Assembly: GCF_002776525.5 (NCBI RefSeq)
Contig: NC_045436.1
Span: 99,757,696 to 99,821,695 of the forward strand
From: Piliocolobus tephrosceles
Taxonomy: Eukaryota > Chordata > Mammalia > Primates > Cercopithecidae
DNA length: 64,000 nt
Reading direction: 5' to 3'
The translations under genes and the position numbers were made by a program. A model generated the notes under the pieces. It made no database searches. It worked only from the letters and a program-made list of their open reading frames with translations, and was not told where the DNA came from. This document shows, in pieces, positions 34,323 to 47,089 of this stretch. Each line of letters starts with the position of its first letter. Within the stretch, counting starts at the first letter, position 1.

Positions 34323-37300
34323 ACATGTCATTCTGACTCATTCCTTTTGACACAACTGTTTTTGATCCCAGAGATTCCTTATCCCCAAATTCAAGCTATA
34401 GTGTTTTTCACTTTTTTGTGTGTGTAATTACCCAGTAAGTGTCATTGTTGACATCCTCATACTGGGGGCCCCCAGGCAATCCCTGAGCCTTAGAGCTAAC
34501 CATCCTATCTCTCCCTCTTGTTTTCCTTGCTCCAGGATTGCTCCCTTTCACTCTATCTTTGAGCCTTAATGAGGGCACAGTTTAGGGCAACTAGGAGATT
34601 GGATTGCCATCTATGTTTGTTTAAGGACTAGGGATGCCACTTACATTTATCGCTCTAATAGTACAAAGCAATATTTTTATCATGTGGATATGTTTCACTC
34701 AAATTAAATCTAGATAGTGTAATCAGCATGCCTATATTGTTAAAATAGGATGTAGGAAGTCCACCAAAATGTTCTACTTTAGATTTTCCCAACACAAAGA
34801 TGAATATGTATGTATTAGTGGATGTTAGATTTTTGTGTGTGAGATTTTTGCTATTTTTTTAAAGATGTTTTTCCTCTTCTTTAGGCCAATAGTATTTTAC
34901 CAAAAATTTAAATACTTAAATATTAAAAGTGATATTCTAGGTCATCTTTCTCCAAGTGATGTAGTTTGCATGTATTAGTACTGCTTTTCAGCTTTTCCTT
35001 ATGTGGTGTAACGTTACAAAAATGCCTTCCAGTTGATTTCTTAGGTAGCAGCAGAATCTGTTTTCTCAAACAGTAGCATGGGGATTCTTGATATACCGCC
35101 TTCTAGAGGTACTGAAAGCAACTGGATCAATGTGCTGAAATCTGGATTTATTCACAAGCTCGTTAGAGGCTGAGTCACAGCCATACATGTCAGTTCAAGT
35201 CATTGTTTCTTTTTGTCTAAATCATTGTTGTTAAGCCACATCCATCTGTATATGTAACACTAATTTGGTAACAACTTCTTTATACTAAGCCAGAATTCAT
35301 TTTACCTGCTGGTTTTATTTTAAATGTAGGAGCTGTATTAAATAACATTCAAATAAGTAATCGAAATTTAACTGAAAGAATATGGAATGAAAAGTCAAAC
35401 AGGCATGTTGAGAACAAATTAGAATCTGGCACCTGACAATGATTAACAGGTTGAACAGATTAGACTAGACCTAAATCTCTGTAAATAAAATGAAAGACAG
35501 AAAATCTTTTTATTAAACAATTTAATAGGCCTATGAGATTTGAAAAAAAGTTGATTTCTTTACCCATCCTCAATCAATGTTGAGATAGGCTGGAAGATTT
35601 TGAACAGGGCATAGAAAAAAGGAAACAAATTTAGTAAACTTTCCCCAGACTTCATCTGATTAAATCCAGACATCTAGATATTTAAAAACACCAAATTATT
35701 GACGAATATCCATTCAATATGGATATTTGATATCATACATATTACTAATAACTAAAACATGATATTAATAGGTTTCATTTATGAAATCTTTGTGAAAGTG
35801 TGTCTATCATAGTTAAAAATCAAGAAGTTATTTAAATCTACTGTCTAAATAATTTTGATCAAAATAGTTTACGTTTTATTCAGTGCCAGCATTCATCTTG
35901 TATGGCAGAGTACCCATTTCTTTATTTTATTTTGCCATGTGATAAAATAAGCCTGAATTTGTGCAGGCATTTTTCAAGAAACCAGTCTCTTCCAAGAAAG
36001 AATTTGGATATCAAAAAGTAGAGATATTAGTGTCATTATATACACAGTTTGCTGAACCCTACAGTAATTTGTAAAATTTGTTTGGACACAACAATTTTAG
36101 ATTACTTACAACATTAAAAGGTCTATTTTTTATGTTATATTGAATATACAATGGTCCAAAATAGATCCAGACAGACAGCAATTTTGGCTGCCATTTTAAA
36201 AACCAAAAGTTTTAGCGTAATACACTATTCTGTGTATATACAGATGGAAACCCAAACTTTGAAAAGAGAACTTTCTTCAAATACTGGTGCTTTCTTAGAT
36301 GGGCCAGCTTCTGAAAGGAAACAGTTCTGTAATCTTTTATCACCTTGTCTCTTAAATACATCAAGGAGATATATTTGGAATTAGTTGCCGAGGTGAGTGC
36401 AAAGAAATCCTATTAATATGTGTAGGCTGCCCATTCCCAGAATAAACCACATTTCTTCAACATATTTCTTTCATGACATTTTACAATATTTTCAAGTTTA
36501 GTTGGACATAATTCCAGAAATACGACAAGCCAATAGGTGAAAAACACACTAAATAAAATAAGCTTGACCTTCAAAACATGCAATTCTTCCTTTAAACAAA
36601 TCTCTGTTATTGGTGATCTGTCTCAAATTATATGTATATAAAATTATCCTGGGTGACTAACATGACCAAAACATAGTGTCTGGTTGAGATAAAAGCCTTC
36701 TTTGAATATTGTTTGTAACTTGAAGACTTTGCTCACTCGTTGGATAGATTCCATTAAACACAGCCGGGGGCAATATATAGTGTGGATTATATGACTTTGC
36801 CTAATGGACATGCAAATACATATTTTTCACATACAATATACAAACATTTCAGCAGGACAATTGGATAATGGAGCCAAAAAATCAGAAAACTGGCAAATGT
36901 ACAATGGATTACTATGGCTTTATTCCACACTTCAAATATAATTAACATTTAATTCATCTGATGCCTTTTTCTAATTGGAGACACATTGGTAGAGGGGCAT
37001 TTGAGTTCACAAACACACATTTCACAAACTTCCAACTTGTGAAGTATTTTCTAAAAAAAAAACTTTATATAGTATAACTTGCAGATCTGACCAAATGAAA
37101 TTTTTATCTTTTTATTTTCCTTTGCTTCTCAAATTATGCTCACCTGAAGTCAGATTTCGTATTTGTTTCATCCTCATGTGGCAATTTAAACATAATTACA
37201 ATTGCCACAAATTTAGAAACTAAAAACTTACTTTGCCAAAGTGTTCTGGGTTAACATAAAACTTTCAATAATGTTCCCTGAATGTTAAAACTAATTACCT

Positions 37301-37378
37301 TCTATTTGATTATATCAAATAAACTATAGTAAATAATAATAATAATGTCATGATTTCCATAGCTTTACAGTTTACAAA
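34323..37378. other. 3 kb stretch without recognisable repeats
   Basis: I recognise no transposable element, exon or RNA gene in this AT-rich block. A 77-codon open frame at 36151-36384 has no family features. Confidence 0.45.
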
Positions 37379-37379
37379 G

Positions 37380-37520
37380 GGCATTTATTCATTCACTTAA
37401 CCAATAAATGTTTGTTGACCAAATACAATGTGTCACGCATTTTTCTAGGCTCAGGAAATAAAATGGAGAAGAGAAAATGTTGGTCTCTGCTCTCATGAAA
37501 CTTTCAGTCTGGGCTCATAA
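37380..37520 (-). repeat. L2 LINE 3' end, antisense
   Basis: 'catttattcattcacttaaccaataaatgtttgttgaccaaatacaatgtgtcacgcatttttctaggctcaggaaataaaatg' followed by 'ggtctctgctctcatgaaactttcagtctgg' is the complement of the L2 3' region. Confidence 0.75.
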
Positions 37521-38820
37521 AATCCTCTCACTTTCCTGTGTGAAATGAATACCTCTAAAGTCTCCTACTAACCTCCCACCCCAAAGTAACTACTATCTGA
37601 ACTTTATGTTACAATTTATATCATGCAATTGTATTTCTAAACAATACACTTTTCAGCATTGACTGTTTTTGCCTTTATGTAAATGAAATCCTACTACAAG
37701 TTTTCATTGGTGGCTTGGTATTTTTTTCATTCATAATTATTTTTAAATATTTTTCCATATTGCTTTACATAGCTATAGTTGTCTGTTTTCATTGCTGCAT
37801 AATATGAATATACATTAACTTATAAATCAATTCTGTTGCTAGTGGCTATTTGTGAATTCCAAGCGCTCCATGTCTTCACCAACTCTTGAAAGTATTAGAC
37901 ATAATTCTTTGACAAAATTGTGAATTATAAAGATAGATCATTTATAGTTTTAATTAGCATTCCCATAGTTACGAATGAAGTTAACATTTTAACAAGCTTA
38001 TTGGTTGTTTGTGTTTTAAGACTTGTCATTTGCCCTATTTTTAATGTTTTTATTTTTCTTTTTGATTCATACACATTCTGTAATATACATTTTCTAAATA
38101 CTTATCTTTTATAAGTAATATGTGTTTTCTAAATATTTTCTCTCAGCTATCACTTGACTTTCCACCATCTTTATTGTAACATATTTCTATAAGTTTTTGA
38201 TAATCAAAAGTACTTAAAATTAATCTAGTCTAATTTACAGATATTTTTATGCATGATTTTTATATTGTGCCATGTTTAAGAAATTTTCTTTACCCCATAG
38301 TTAAAACAATCTTCTCCTATATTCTGCTTTAAAAGTTTTAAATCCTTAGCCTATCTGAAAAGAGCTTTGTGCGAGTTGCTTTGTAGGTATCCAATCTCCC
38401 AATGCAGAATCAGTTGTCCAAGTATGAATTTATTGAATAATTCTGCTTTGCCAGTCCCATTGTATGCCTAATTTCTCATTTTACCCTGTTGGATAAGATA
38501 ACACATGTAAAGTTTAATAAAAGGGTTGATAGCAGCATCATTATCATGTTCATGATACCGAAAAGGAGCTTTCATTTATTCGTCATGTACATTTGCTATA
38601 GCTTATTTTAGACAACTCATATATTCAGAAAGTTCCCTTTTATTTTCAGTTTGGCAAAAGTTTTTTTTTAACCAACCTCTTTTTCTGTTTATTTTATATA
38701 TATTCATCGATTTTACAATGTTCAACTTATTCTGTAGTCCTGAGATAAAGTTATTCATGGTTTTATTCATTTTATATATATAGCAAAATTCAGTTTATTA
38801 GTAACTGGTTTAGAATTTTT

Positions 38821-39137
38821 TTTTTTTTTTTTTCTGAGACAGAGTCTCGCTCTGTCGCCCAGGCTGCCAGGCTGGAGTGCAGTGGCGCGATCTCGGCTCA
38901 CTGCAAGCTCCGCCTCCCGAGTTCATGCCATTCTCCTGCCTCAGCCTCCCGAGTAGCTGGGACTACAGGCGCCCGCCACCACGCCTGGCTAATTTTTTTT
39001 TTTTTTTTTTTGTAATTTTAGTAGAGATGGGGTTTCACTGTGTTAGTCAGGATGGTCTCAGTCTCCTGACCTCGTGATCCGCTCGCCTCAGCCACCCAAA
39101 GCGCTGGGATTACAGGAGTGAGCCACTGTGCCCGGCC
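38821..39137 (-). mobile_element. AluY, antisense
   Basis: Full complement of AluY with the ordinary 'gtggcgcgatctcggctcactgcaagctccgcc' state. The flanking TAGAATTTTT (38811-38820, 38138 plus 1000 on the right at 39138-39147) is the target-site duplication. It has a 9 bp local repeat of 'ccaggctg' near 38860 and an expanded T-run at about 38992-39011 in the A-rich linker. Confidence 0.95.
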
Positions 39138-39549
39138 TAGAATTTTTATATCTGTATTCATAAATGAGATTATCCTAAAGTTGTTCCTTTCTTGTTTTGT
39201 CCTCGGAAATTGAGTTGTGCAGTGTTTTCACTTCTTCTATTCTTGGGAAGAGGTTATATAAGATCAATATTATGCTTTTTATTTTAAAATTTTGAATGTC
39301 TTGAGGACTTACCACTTAAGTTTCGTGAGACTGACCTTTGTTGCATATGTGGTAATTTCTTCTGATATGTCTTCCAGCTTGGCAATTCTTGTTGTGGATG
39401 CATGTTCAAATGTGGCTAACAAGTTTTTAATTTTAGTTATTGTATTATTAATTCCAACATTTAGTTATTTTTCAAATCTTTTTTGCACTTTCTTCTCCTC
39501 TGCAGATACTTTCATTTGCTATTTATTTTTTTGAACCTGGTAAGCATAG

Positions 39550-39625
39550 TTTTTTATTTTAATTTTTTATTATAGATTCAGGGTACCTGTGCAGGTTTGT
39601 TACATGGGTACATTGCATGAAAACA
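39550..39625 (-). repeat. L1 LINE 3' terminus, antisense
   Basis: 'ttttattttaattttttattatagattcagggtacctgtgcaggtttgttacatgggtacattgcatg' is the complement of a primate-age L1 3' end, in the middle of the older L1M. Confidence 0.8.
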
Positions 39626-39809
39626 TAATTGTTTTTAATATTTTTGTCTGATAAGTCTAATATTTGATGTCTTTGCAGATTTGTTTCTGTTATTTTTTCT
39701 TCTGACATTTTTCACATTGTCTTACTTCTTTGTGAGCATGTTATCTTCTGCTGCTTGCTAGTCATTGCCTAGAGAAAATTATTTTCAAGGTTCATCAAGG
39801 TCTTAGATA

Positions 39810-40845
39810 GATGTGACTTCCTTCAGAGAGAGTTTACTTTTGTTTATTCAGTTTCTTGGGGAAGTTAAGTTTTGGGGCAATTACTTGTACAACTTTAGGT
39901 AATGTAGTCCATTCAGCTTTAATGTAATTAATGAATACATTCATGTAAGACTAATGTGTAGCAACAAGTTTGCAGAAACTTTTTCCCTTTCTTTTAAATT
40001 TTTTTTTTTCTTTATCACTTGTACTCAACCTCAAGACTGCTTTGTATGCCATTCCTCAGTGTTGGGAGAAAAAGGAAAAAGTTTGGATCATGTATAACCT
40101 TTTGAGTAGGAGGTTAATTATAAGAAAGTTTTTATAGTATTTCCCCAGCATGGTGCTAAACATGTAAAAGTACTTAACATCATTATGCTGGTAATCCTCA
40201 ATAAACATTTTTTTTGTAAGCATTCAGGTGCACTACTAAGTTCTACAAAGAGAATACTTTTTGTTCAGAACACTTTCCAACAGATTATTTATTATGAACT
40301 GTGAATAAGTTTGCAGTATGTATAAGGCAAGGAATTAGTTGTTTGGACTCAATGATGCATAAGATTAAGACTTTAAGAAACTTTCTATTATATTTAGCTG
40401 GGGAGCAAAGATATGTTGAAATAGCTGATGGAGCTCATGTATTGCAAGTTTCTGCCTCCTACCCTCACCCCACCTGGCTATGCCTGGCTCCCAGGCACCA
40501 AGATTTTTTTAATCATTAAAGAAGAAATATTCAGAAAGTAAACCATATAGGCTCTTTATATACATAAATATAAAGCAAAGTCCTTCTCTGACATCAGGGA
40601 TGTGGTTCAGCAGAGGTAAAATGGCTTCAGGGTAAGAATGTAAAAAGTTGGCAGTGTGAGAAAGTCTGGCTCTGAAGGCTGGGTTACCTTGGAAGTGATG
40701 AGCTAACATGAAGGGCAAGAGAAAGATCAGGAAGGGATGGTTTGACCTTTGTATACTTTATATCTGTTCTCATTTTTAATTTAATTCAATCCATGGATAA
40801 CAAAATTCTGTAAATTTATTTTGTTTGTTAGTATTTTTAAACATT
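39810..40845. other. Unassigned sequence
   Basis: No repeat or gene recognised. T-runs occur near 40000 and 40208. Confidence 0.4.
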
Positions 40846-40847
40846 AT

Positions 40848-40950
40848 AGAAGCAGTGCTTTGGGGAGCCAAAGCAGGAGGATTGCTTGAGCCCAGGAGTT
40901 CAGGACCAGACTGGGCTACATAGTGAGCTCCATTCTCTACAAAACAAACA
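40848..40950 (+). repeat. Alu left-arm fragment (AluJ-like)
   Basis: 'agcagtgctttggggagccaaagcaggaggattgcttgagcccaggagttcaggaccagactgggctacatagtgagctcc' followed by 'tctctacaaaacaaacaag' is part of an old Alu left arm. Neither the first 35 bp nor the right arm is present. Confidence 0.85.
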
Positions 40951-41042
40951 AGAAAAATATCACAGAGAATGCTAATTTTCATGTGACCTTCTGTACTCCC
41001 AGTCAATTCTAGTGTCCTTTCTGCAAGTAAACCCAGTATAAA

Positions 41043-41090
41043 TTCAGAGTTTAAGCAAATATGCGTGTGCGTGTATGTGTGTGTGTGTGA
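41043..41090. repeat. Short (GT)n tract
   Basis: 'gtgtgcgtgtatgtgtgtgtgtgtga' is an imperfect GT tract of low length. Confidence 0.8.
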
Positions 41091-41139
41091 TTTTATGTAT
41101 CTTTAGAAGTAGTATTGCATGTGTATTTCCTGTGTGAGT

Positions 41140-41285
41140 TAGTTTGTTCAATAGTGGGGAGAGCAGGGTCAGACTACCTGTGTAACCTCAGGCAAGTTAC
41201 TTAACTTCTTTATGACCCACCTGTTACTTGGGGATCATAATAGGGCCAATGAAATCAGTGTTGTTCTTTGAAAAGATTAAAAAAG
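41140..41285 (+). repeat. MIR SINE fragment
   Basis: 'cagggtcagactacctgtgtaacctcaggcaagttacttaacttctttatgacccacctgttacttggggatcataatagggcc' follows the MIR core. Confidence 0.75.
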
Positions 41286-41579
41286 CAGAAAAGTTATTTT
41301 AAGAGCAAGAAAGAAATAGAAAGTTCAAATATGAGGAAAGAAAACAGGGAATATTTATAGATACAGTCAGATTTAAACATAATAAGATAATGTTGTAAAT
41401 ATAATTTTATGCCATTAAATTGGAGAATTTATATGAAATGACAAATTTTCCAGAAAAGTAGAAAAGACAAAAAATAATTGAGAAGGAAATAAAAGAGGTA
41501 TGAAAATAAAAAAATATGTTTTCAATGATATTTACCACATTTACCAAAAGGTACCTAAATTATAAAAGAAATGCTTACT

Positions 41580-42062
41580 TAATTTTTACAAAATGATCAT
41601 ACCCATGAAATTCAGTGACTGAAGAGTATGAACAACCTGGAGACCCTCGCTCTTCCTTCCAGTCACCAATCCCCCAAGATAATTTACATCCTGGCTTGTT
41701 ATGCCAAAGATAAATTTTGCCTGTTTTTCAACTTTACATAGGTGGACTCATACAGTCAGTTCTCATTTTTGGCTGGCTTCTTTTGTTCAATCTGGTTTGT
41801 GAGACTCATCTCTGGTGTTGGCTGTAGTTTGGTTTGCCCATACTCATTACTCTAAAATGTTCTATTCTATGAATACACTACAATTTATTTTTTCAACTGT
41901 CTATGAACATTTTGCTGATTTTCTATATTTTTTCAATACTTCTCTACACATTCTTGTGCATGCTTTTAAGGAAAAAATTTGTAGATGTATAACCACAAAT
42001 ATAATTAAGGGATATATATACACACACACACATAGACATATGTATATATACATGTGTGTGTG

Positions 42063-42093
<31 letters not shown>

Positions 42094-42195
42094 TTCTTCA
42101 GCTTGAGTTGTTGTTGGTAAGCCCTCTACCAGAATTGTTGTACCAATTTATACCAACAGCAATAGGTGAAGAATTGTTTACTCTTTGCTTTTATT
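41580..42195 (-). repeat. L1M LINE 3' region, antisense
   Basis: 'ccttccagtcaccaatcccccaagataatttacatcctggcttg', 'ttttgcctgtttttcaactttacataggtggactcatacagtcag', 'gctggcttcttttgttcaatctg', 'tattctatgaatacactacaatttattttttcaactgtc' and 'ccaatttataccaacagcaataggtg' are the L1M complement in order. A compound TA/CA repeat has expanded inside it. Confidence 0.8.
42013..42093. repeat. Compound (TA)n/(CA)n/(TG)n microsatellite
   Basis: TA, CA, a middle TA, TG and then a final TA run of about 13 units. CA followed by TG across a TA centre makes it largely self-complementary. Confidence 0.95.
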
Positions 42196-42199
42196 TTCC

Positions 42200-42610
42200 C
42201 AAGCCTACAATGTAAGCTCTGTGAAGATAGACCTTTTACTCTATTCACTACTGTATTTTCAGTCAATTTTTAATTAAGAAAATCAATTGGATATTGACAT
42301 GTAAGCATTTATTTTTTTTAACATGGTAGTGAAATCAATTTATTTACCTTTCTTTGAACATCACTTTCTTTTCCACAGCTCTATTTCTTTACCTACAGGA
42401 TTCCTCTGACAATTGTACTCCCTTCCTCAGTCAGGGATATTTCTCCCCAAGAGACATTACAACCCAGCAGATGCAATTACACCACAGTCCTAAAGACTAG
42501 CCTTGGTTGGCCAGTTTTGCTGCTCCCAAAAGAATCAATTAATAGGCCAGAGGGGGCTTTAATTTAATACTGCAGCTGCTTTGGGAAATTGTCTATCCAT
42601 CTATGCATTT
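42200..42610. other. Unassigned sequence
   Basis: No repeat or gene recognised between the L1M and the L2. Confidence 0.4.
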
Positions 42611-42614
42611 ATAT

Positions 42615-43740
42615 ATACACTTAACAAATATTTATTGAACAATTACTATGTGCCAGGACTGCGCTACGTGAGCAAAATCAGTTCCAGCCTCCAGCCTCTG
42701 TCCTCATGGGGTTTATGTTTAGTGACATAGACTGATACTTTACAAATAATCAGGGAAATAAATGCAATGCAAAATCACAAATGGGACAAGTCCCACAAAG
42801 TAGAGGAATTTAGATCCATGAGGAAAAAATGAAAATATTTTCTCAGTCAAGAAAGTCATAAAATAATTTTCAGAGAAGTGGCAAGTGAACAGAGATTTGA
42901 AAGTTAAGCACATGGAGATAAACAGGAAAAGTATTTCAGGTCTGGGGAAACACAAGTACAAAATCCCATGAAAGGAGAAGATGACCAAAACCAGCAACTA
43001 TAAGAAAACCAGGGTAATTGATCTGGAGAAAGCCAGGGAACACAGGAACAAACAGCCTGAACAAGAAATTAAATTTTGCCTTTTAAAAAAAGTATATCTT
43101 TATGCCTTAGCTGGGTGTGGGGGCACACACCTTATAGTCCTAGCTACTCGGGAGCCTGAAGCAGGAAGATTGCTTCGAGCCTAGGAGTTCAAGGTTGCAG
43201 TGAGCTATGATAGTGCCACTGTACTTCAACCTGGGTGACAGAGTAAGAACCCGTTTCAAAAAATAATAAAGTAAATCTTTATTCTATGTGCAACTAGAAG
43301 ACACGGAATGTTTTAAAAATGTGTGCTGTTGGGCAGGCCAACATGATGTGGTGCATGATCAGATTTGCATTTAGAAAAGATCACTTTGGCTGAAATGTTG
43401 ATAGTTTGGAAGCAAGAGACAAGGTGGAAGCAGGAAGACAGACTTAGGGGCTTATGGCAGTGGTCCATGAAGGAGGGGCAGTGGGTTATATTTGGGTGGT
43501 GGTGATGTGATGAAGATATGCAAAAAACGCTCAAGGGAGATTTGTGGGATGATGTTGGCAAGCCTGATGATGGGTTATTAAAGTGGGAAAGAATGGAGAG
43601 GGGTCAAAGAGAGTATCTGGATTTCTGGCAATGACAACTAGTTGGATGCTCACACCATTCATTGGGAGAAAAATGGTAGAGGAAGATCCTGAGGTCTGGT
43701 TTAATCAGGTAGCCATGGGAAACAGGAGGCTGTTCTAGGC
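42615..43740 (-). repeat. L2 LINE, antisense, split by FLAM
   Basis: 'aatatttattgaacaattactatgtgccaggactgcgctacg', 'cctcatggggtttatgtttagtgacatag', 'gtatttcaggtctggggaaac', 'gatgtggtgcatgatcagatttgcatttagaaaagatcactttggctg', 'gcagtggtccatgaagg' and 'tcacaccattcattgggagaaa' are the L2 complement in order. A free left Alu monomer is nested at 43105-43263. Confidence 0.8.
43105..43263 (+). mobile_element. FLAM (free left Alu monomer)
   Basis: A single Alu arm of about 155 bp: 'agctgggtgtgggggcacacaccttatagtcctagctactcgggagcctgaagcaggaagattgcttcgagcctaggagttcaaggttgcagtgagctatgatagtgccactgtacttcaacctgggtgacagag' and an A-rich end. No second arm follows, so it is a pre-Alu monomer. Confidence 0.88.
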
Positions 43741-43744
43741 AGAG

Positions 43745-44370
43745 GGAATGACATGACTAAGACAGTGAAGGGTGATGGGTCATGTGTCTTTAGTGATGAT
43801 TAGCAAGTAACAAACTTGATCCAAGTGTAAGATTTGTACAGCCTAATGTTGAAATTTAAGGAGCAATGTTAAAGCACATCCCTCACTCCATTAAAAAGTA
43901 CAAATTGGTTAGGAAATAGAGGACTCAGACAGAGAACCACATTTACTGTATTAGTGCAAGGGCTGGGTAAAAGTGTTTGGCTGAGAAAAAGCAACCAAAG
44001 GGTCATCCTAATAATTCACCTACAAATTGAATTTGCCCCTTGTTAAAGCTGCAGCCTGTCTGGTGTATGGAAGCCGACCGAGCCTGTTTCGTTAATATAC
44101 TATCAGCAAGAAAAGACAGGATATTTCATGCTCCTTGCAGGTAAGCAAATTCCAAGGTTTCCAATTAGATAAGTCATTTTGCATCTTCAGAAAGGAGTGA
44201 GAGTATGAAGGAGAGAATCAGAGACTGCCATTCTCAAACTTTTTTCTTACTTAATTAATATGTCCCCAGGAAACATGGGAGAGGAAGAGGGTATTTTCCT
44301 TACAAATAATACTGGCAATGACGTCAGCATGTGAATATTGTAGAGCTAGAAAGAGTTCTAGTTAGGGAAC
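43745..44370. other. Unassigned sequence
   Basis: No clear repeat or gene. It may include further decayed L2. A consensus-like donor CAG/GTAAGC lies at 44138-44146 without a supporting exon. Confidence 0.35.
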
Positions 44371-44374
44371 TAGT

Positions 44375-44530
44375 GTAGAATACAAGTAAGGCCAGATTAC
44401 TGAGCACTGTAATGCCAGGCTATGATATTAGTGTTTTACTTAGAGGAGACTGAGGAAAAGTTACAGGGTTTTGAATGCAGAAGTGGCAAAGTGAAAGCAC
44501 TGTAAACAGTAACTTAGATGACCAAGAGGA
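44375..44530 (-). repeat. L2 LINE fragment, antisense
   Basis: 'gtaaggccagattactgagcactgtaatgccaggctatgatattag' and 'gggttttgaatgcagaagtggcaaagtgaaag' resemble the L2 complement. Confidence 0.55.
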
Positions 44531-44539
44531 CTTGGCAAA

Positions 44540-47030
44540 TCCTGACCACAGAGGACCCCCAACTTTGATGCTATTATTATGAGCTGATATGGCCTGAATA
44601 TTGCTGTGACACATTTAGGTTTACTTTGTTTTACTTTTTTAAGGTTTCCAACACATCTTTCACTGCCAGAGTGACCAAAATGTTCTCTAATCACTACAAA
44701 AAATATGTGATTTAGTCTAGTAAGGAGATTTATGCTCTAAGCAAATGTAAATAACTACCTTGTAAAGATGTATAATTTTTAAATAAACACCTTTTAAAGG
44801 GCACATGTAGTCCCCTATAAAGATAAGCATTCTTCTCTTCTGCTTTATTTCCCCCTTTCTTTTTGAGTGCTACGCTTTTGGCTAACATCTCTGACCATAT
44901 TAGAGTCTATCCATATAATTTCTTTTTTGTATTGGCATGCTTTCAAAATTACTCAGTATTGAAAATTTGAAGTCAAGCTTATTATTTCCTCAAAGAGCTT
45001 TATTTCTAAAAGTGAGATAGAGTCGTCAGAAAAAAAATTACTAAATGACTAATCAATGAGTTTTAAAATATGAAATAAAATATTAACTATTGTACTATTT
45101 GAATGAAAATCAAGCTTAAATTACATAGAAAGTTAAGCAAGTTGATGAGCTGTATATATTTATTTGTAAAAGTTTTACATGTCGGAAGCTCCAAAGCCAA
45201 TAGAATATTCTTGATTTTTTTTGTAAAAACTCTGTGCTTTTTCTGTAGTGAATGATTTAATTTTTATTGCTGGCAATTTAGCAATTATTAACTTCTCCAT
45301 AATTAATGAACAGAAATGGAATCACATGTGGGAGTCTTAATTTTTATTATATGAAGCTTTTCATGTTTTTGAAAATAATTGTCTAATTTTTTCTCCAAGG
45401 ATTAACGATTAATAGGTAATTTTCGACATTGCTGTGTTTCTATCTCTTGAGATTATTAGATGTGAATAACTTTTTATAAAATAATTCTCTGGGATGAAAT
45501 TTCTCATTCTTTGTAGCTGAATCAACCTGTCCCAAGAGAGCTGTAAATTTGGGAACGACAAGAACTGAGTCCAGACTTGTTCAGCTTGGAAGTGTTTGCA
45601 TGTTTACCATTACAGGTGACTTCACCACCTCTTGACCTTCCGTTGAGCCAGTCTGAGCCTGGTGATTTCAACCTGAAAGAGCCTTACCATTTTAGGGTTA
45701 GCATTTAAAATGAGGGAAAGAAATATTTTTCTTATATTCTACTCATGTAATACAATAAATAGTAACTAAATCAAAGCAAAATGTGAGTGGTGAGTCACAT
45801 TCAGAGGACCTTCTCTATCTTCTCTGGATGCCCTGATATTCTGGATTTCTTTTGAATTCAATAGTATAATGATGTTAATTCTGAGCGCTTGCATTCTACA
45901 ATGTAAGTTCCAGCCAGTGACTAGAGTTACAGTTTACTGAAATGATTACTGGTGGCAAAGGCTTCTACTCCTGTTCACTTTTTACAAGGTAGGCTTGATC
46001 AGTGATTAGTGCTATTCCTGCCAAAAATGTGCACAATTAAGAGATAAGTAAAGGAGTCAGCTGTAAGCACAACTACCAAATAGCGAGGTCACAGCTGAAT
46101 TATTGTTGATTCCACTTTCCCTGTGTAGATGTTTTAAAGGCATCGTACTGTGTTTCAGGGTAACATATAGAGCCTATAACTTGAAAAACAACTTGTTTGC
46201 TTGTTAGTTGTTTCCTAGGAGTTACATTTTATTGTTGGAATAGGCTACAGCAATTTGAAGAGCATTATTACTTAGCCAATTTAATCTGCATTTGGCTAGA
46301 ACACACTTCAAGTTCTGTGGATAGAATCCAATTGTTAGGCAAATTTAGATTGCTGCCTTATTATAGTTGAGGTAAAGTTGTACAAAAAAGGAGATAGCAG
46401 CTGTTTAGATGAAATAAGAATTTAACTGGATTTGAACCATGTTGAAGGCCAGACAAGTTTAGGCAAAAGCACACTTTTGAACACTATTTCTACAATATTA
46501 AAACTTGCGAATGCATTGATATACATCCTTGTATTCTTGGAGTATCTAAAACCCCAACAAAGCCCTGTTAATGCCCATATTACAGTTCCAAATAGAATTG
46601 AGCTGACAGTAATGTAAAACAAATAAACAAGATTTCTTAACTAAGAAATAAAATATAGGGGAAGTCATCTGCAATGAATTATTAGCTATAACAATAACAA
46701 CAAAAGCAAAGATAATTATTATAAAGACAATACTATGTATCCTATTTAATAGAATATTTCTATTCCTGTATTTCTTTGAGACTTTTCAAAGACATCTATA
46801 CCTGAAAAGAAAGAGCAAGAATAGTTTCCAGGGTCTCTATTCAAAGCTTCTTTGAAGAGCTCAACAATTGCTTGTATGTTACTTTTTCTTTATATAGCAA
46901 AGATGGAAGCAAAAAACAAATTACAAAAAGTAAAATATTAAAAATGTCCCCACTGAAAAGAATTGGAAAACTTTTCAAAAATAATTTGAGTTTTGCCTGA
47001 GCTCACACCTCCCCTGATTATATCAATATT
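44540..47030. other. 2.5 kb stretch without recognisable repeats
   Basis: No transposable element or exon recognised. It holds TAATTA-type motifs, for example at about 45270-45310 ('agcaattattaacttctccataattaatg'). Confidence 0.4.
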
Positions 47031-47032
47031 TT

Positions 47033-47078
<46 letters not shown>

Positions 47079-47088
47079 GTGTGTGTGA
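47033..47088. repeat. (GT)n(GTAT)n microsatellite
   Basis: About 16 GT units, then three GTAT units and further GT. Likely polymorphic. Confidence 0.97.
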
Positions 47089-47089
47089 C

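Larger units (their letters stand above)
37555..39800 (-). repeat. Antisense L1M LINE, split by AluY and an L1 3' end
   Basis: The plus strand shows the complement of old L1: 'tttttgcctttatgtaaatgaaatc', 'gaaattttctttaccccatag', 'ttgtccaagtatgaatttattgaataattctgc', 'caatgttcaacttattctgtagtcctgagataaag' and, beyond the Alu, 'gagattatcctaaagttgttcctttcttgttttg' and 'tattcttgggaagaggttatataagatcaatattatg'. The AluY at 38821-39137 and a short L1 3' end at 39550-39625 are nested in it. Confidence 0.75.

Noticed and set aside
43105..43263. Possible small RNA gene (pol III type)
   Set aside because: It is a free left Alu monomer with many changes, not an intact RNA gene.
44138..44146. CAG/GTAAGC splice-donor match
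   Set aside because: No open frame or acceptor pairs with it, and such matches are frequent by chance.
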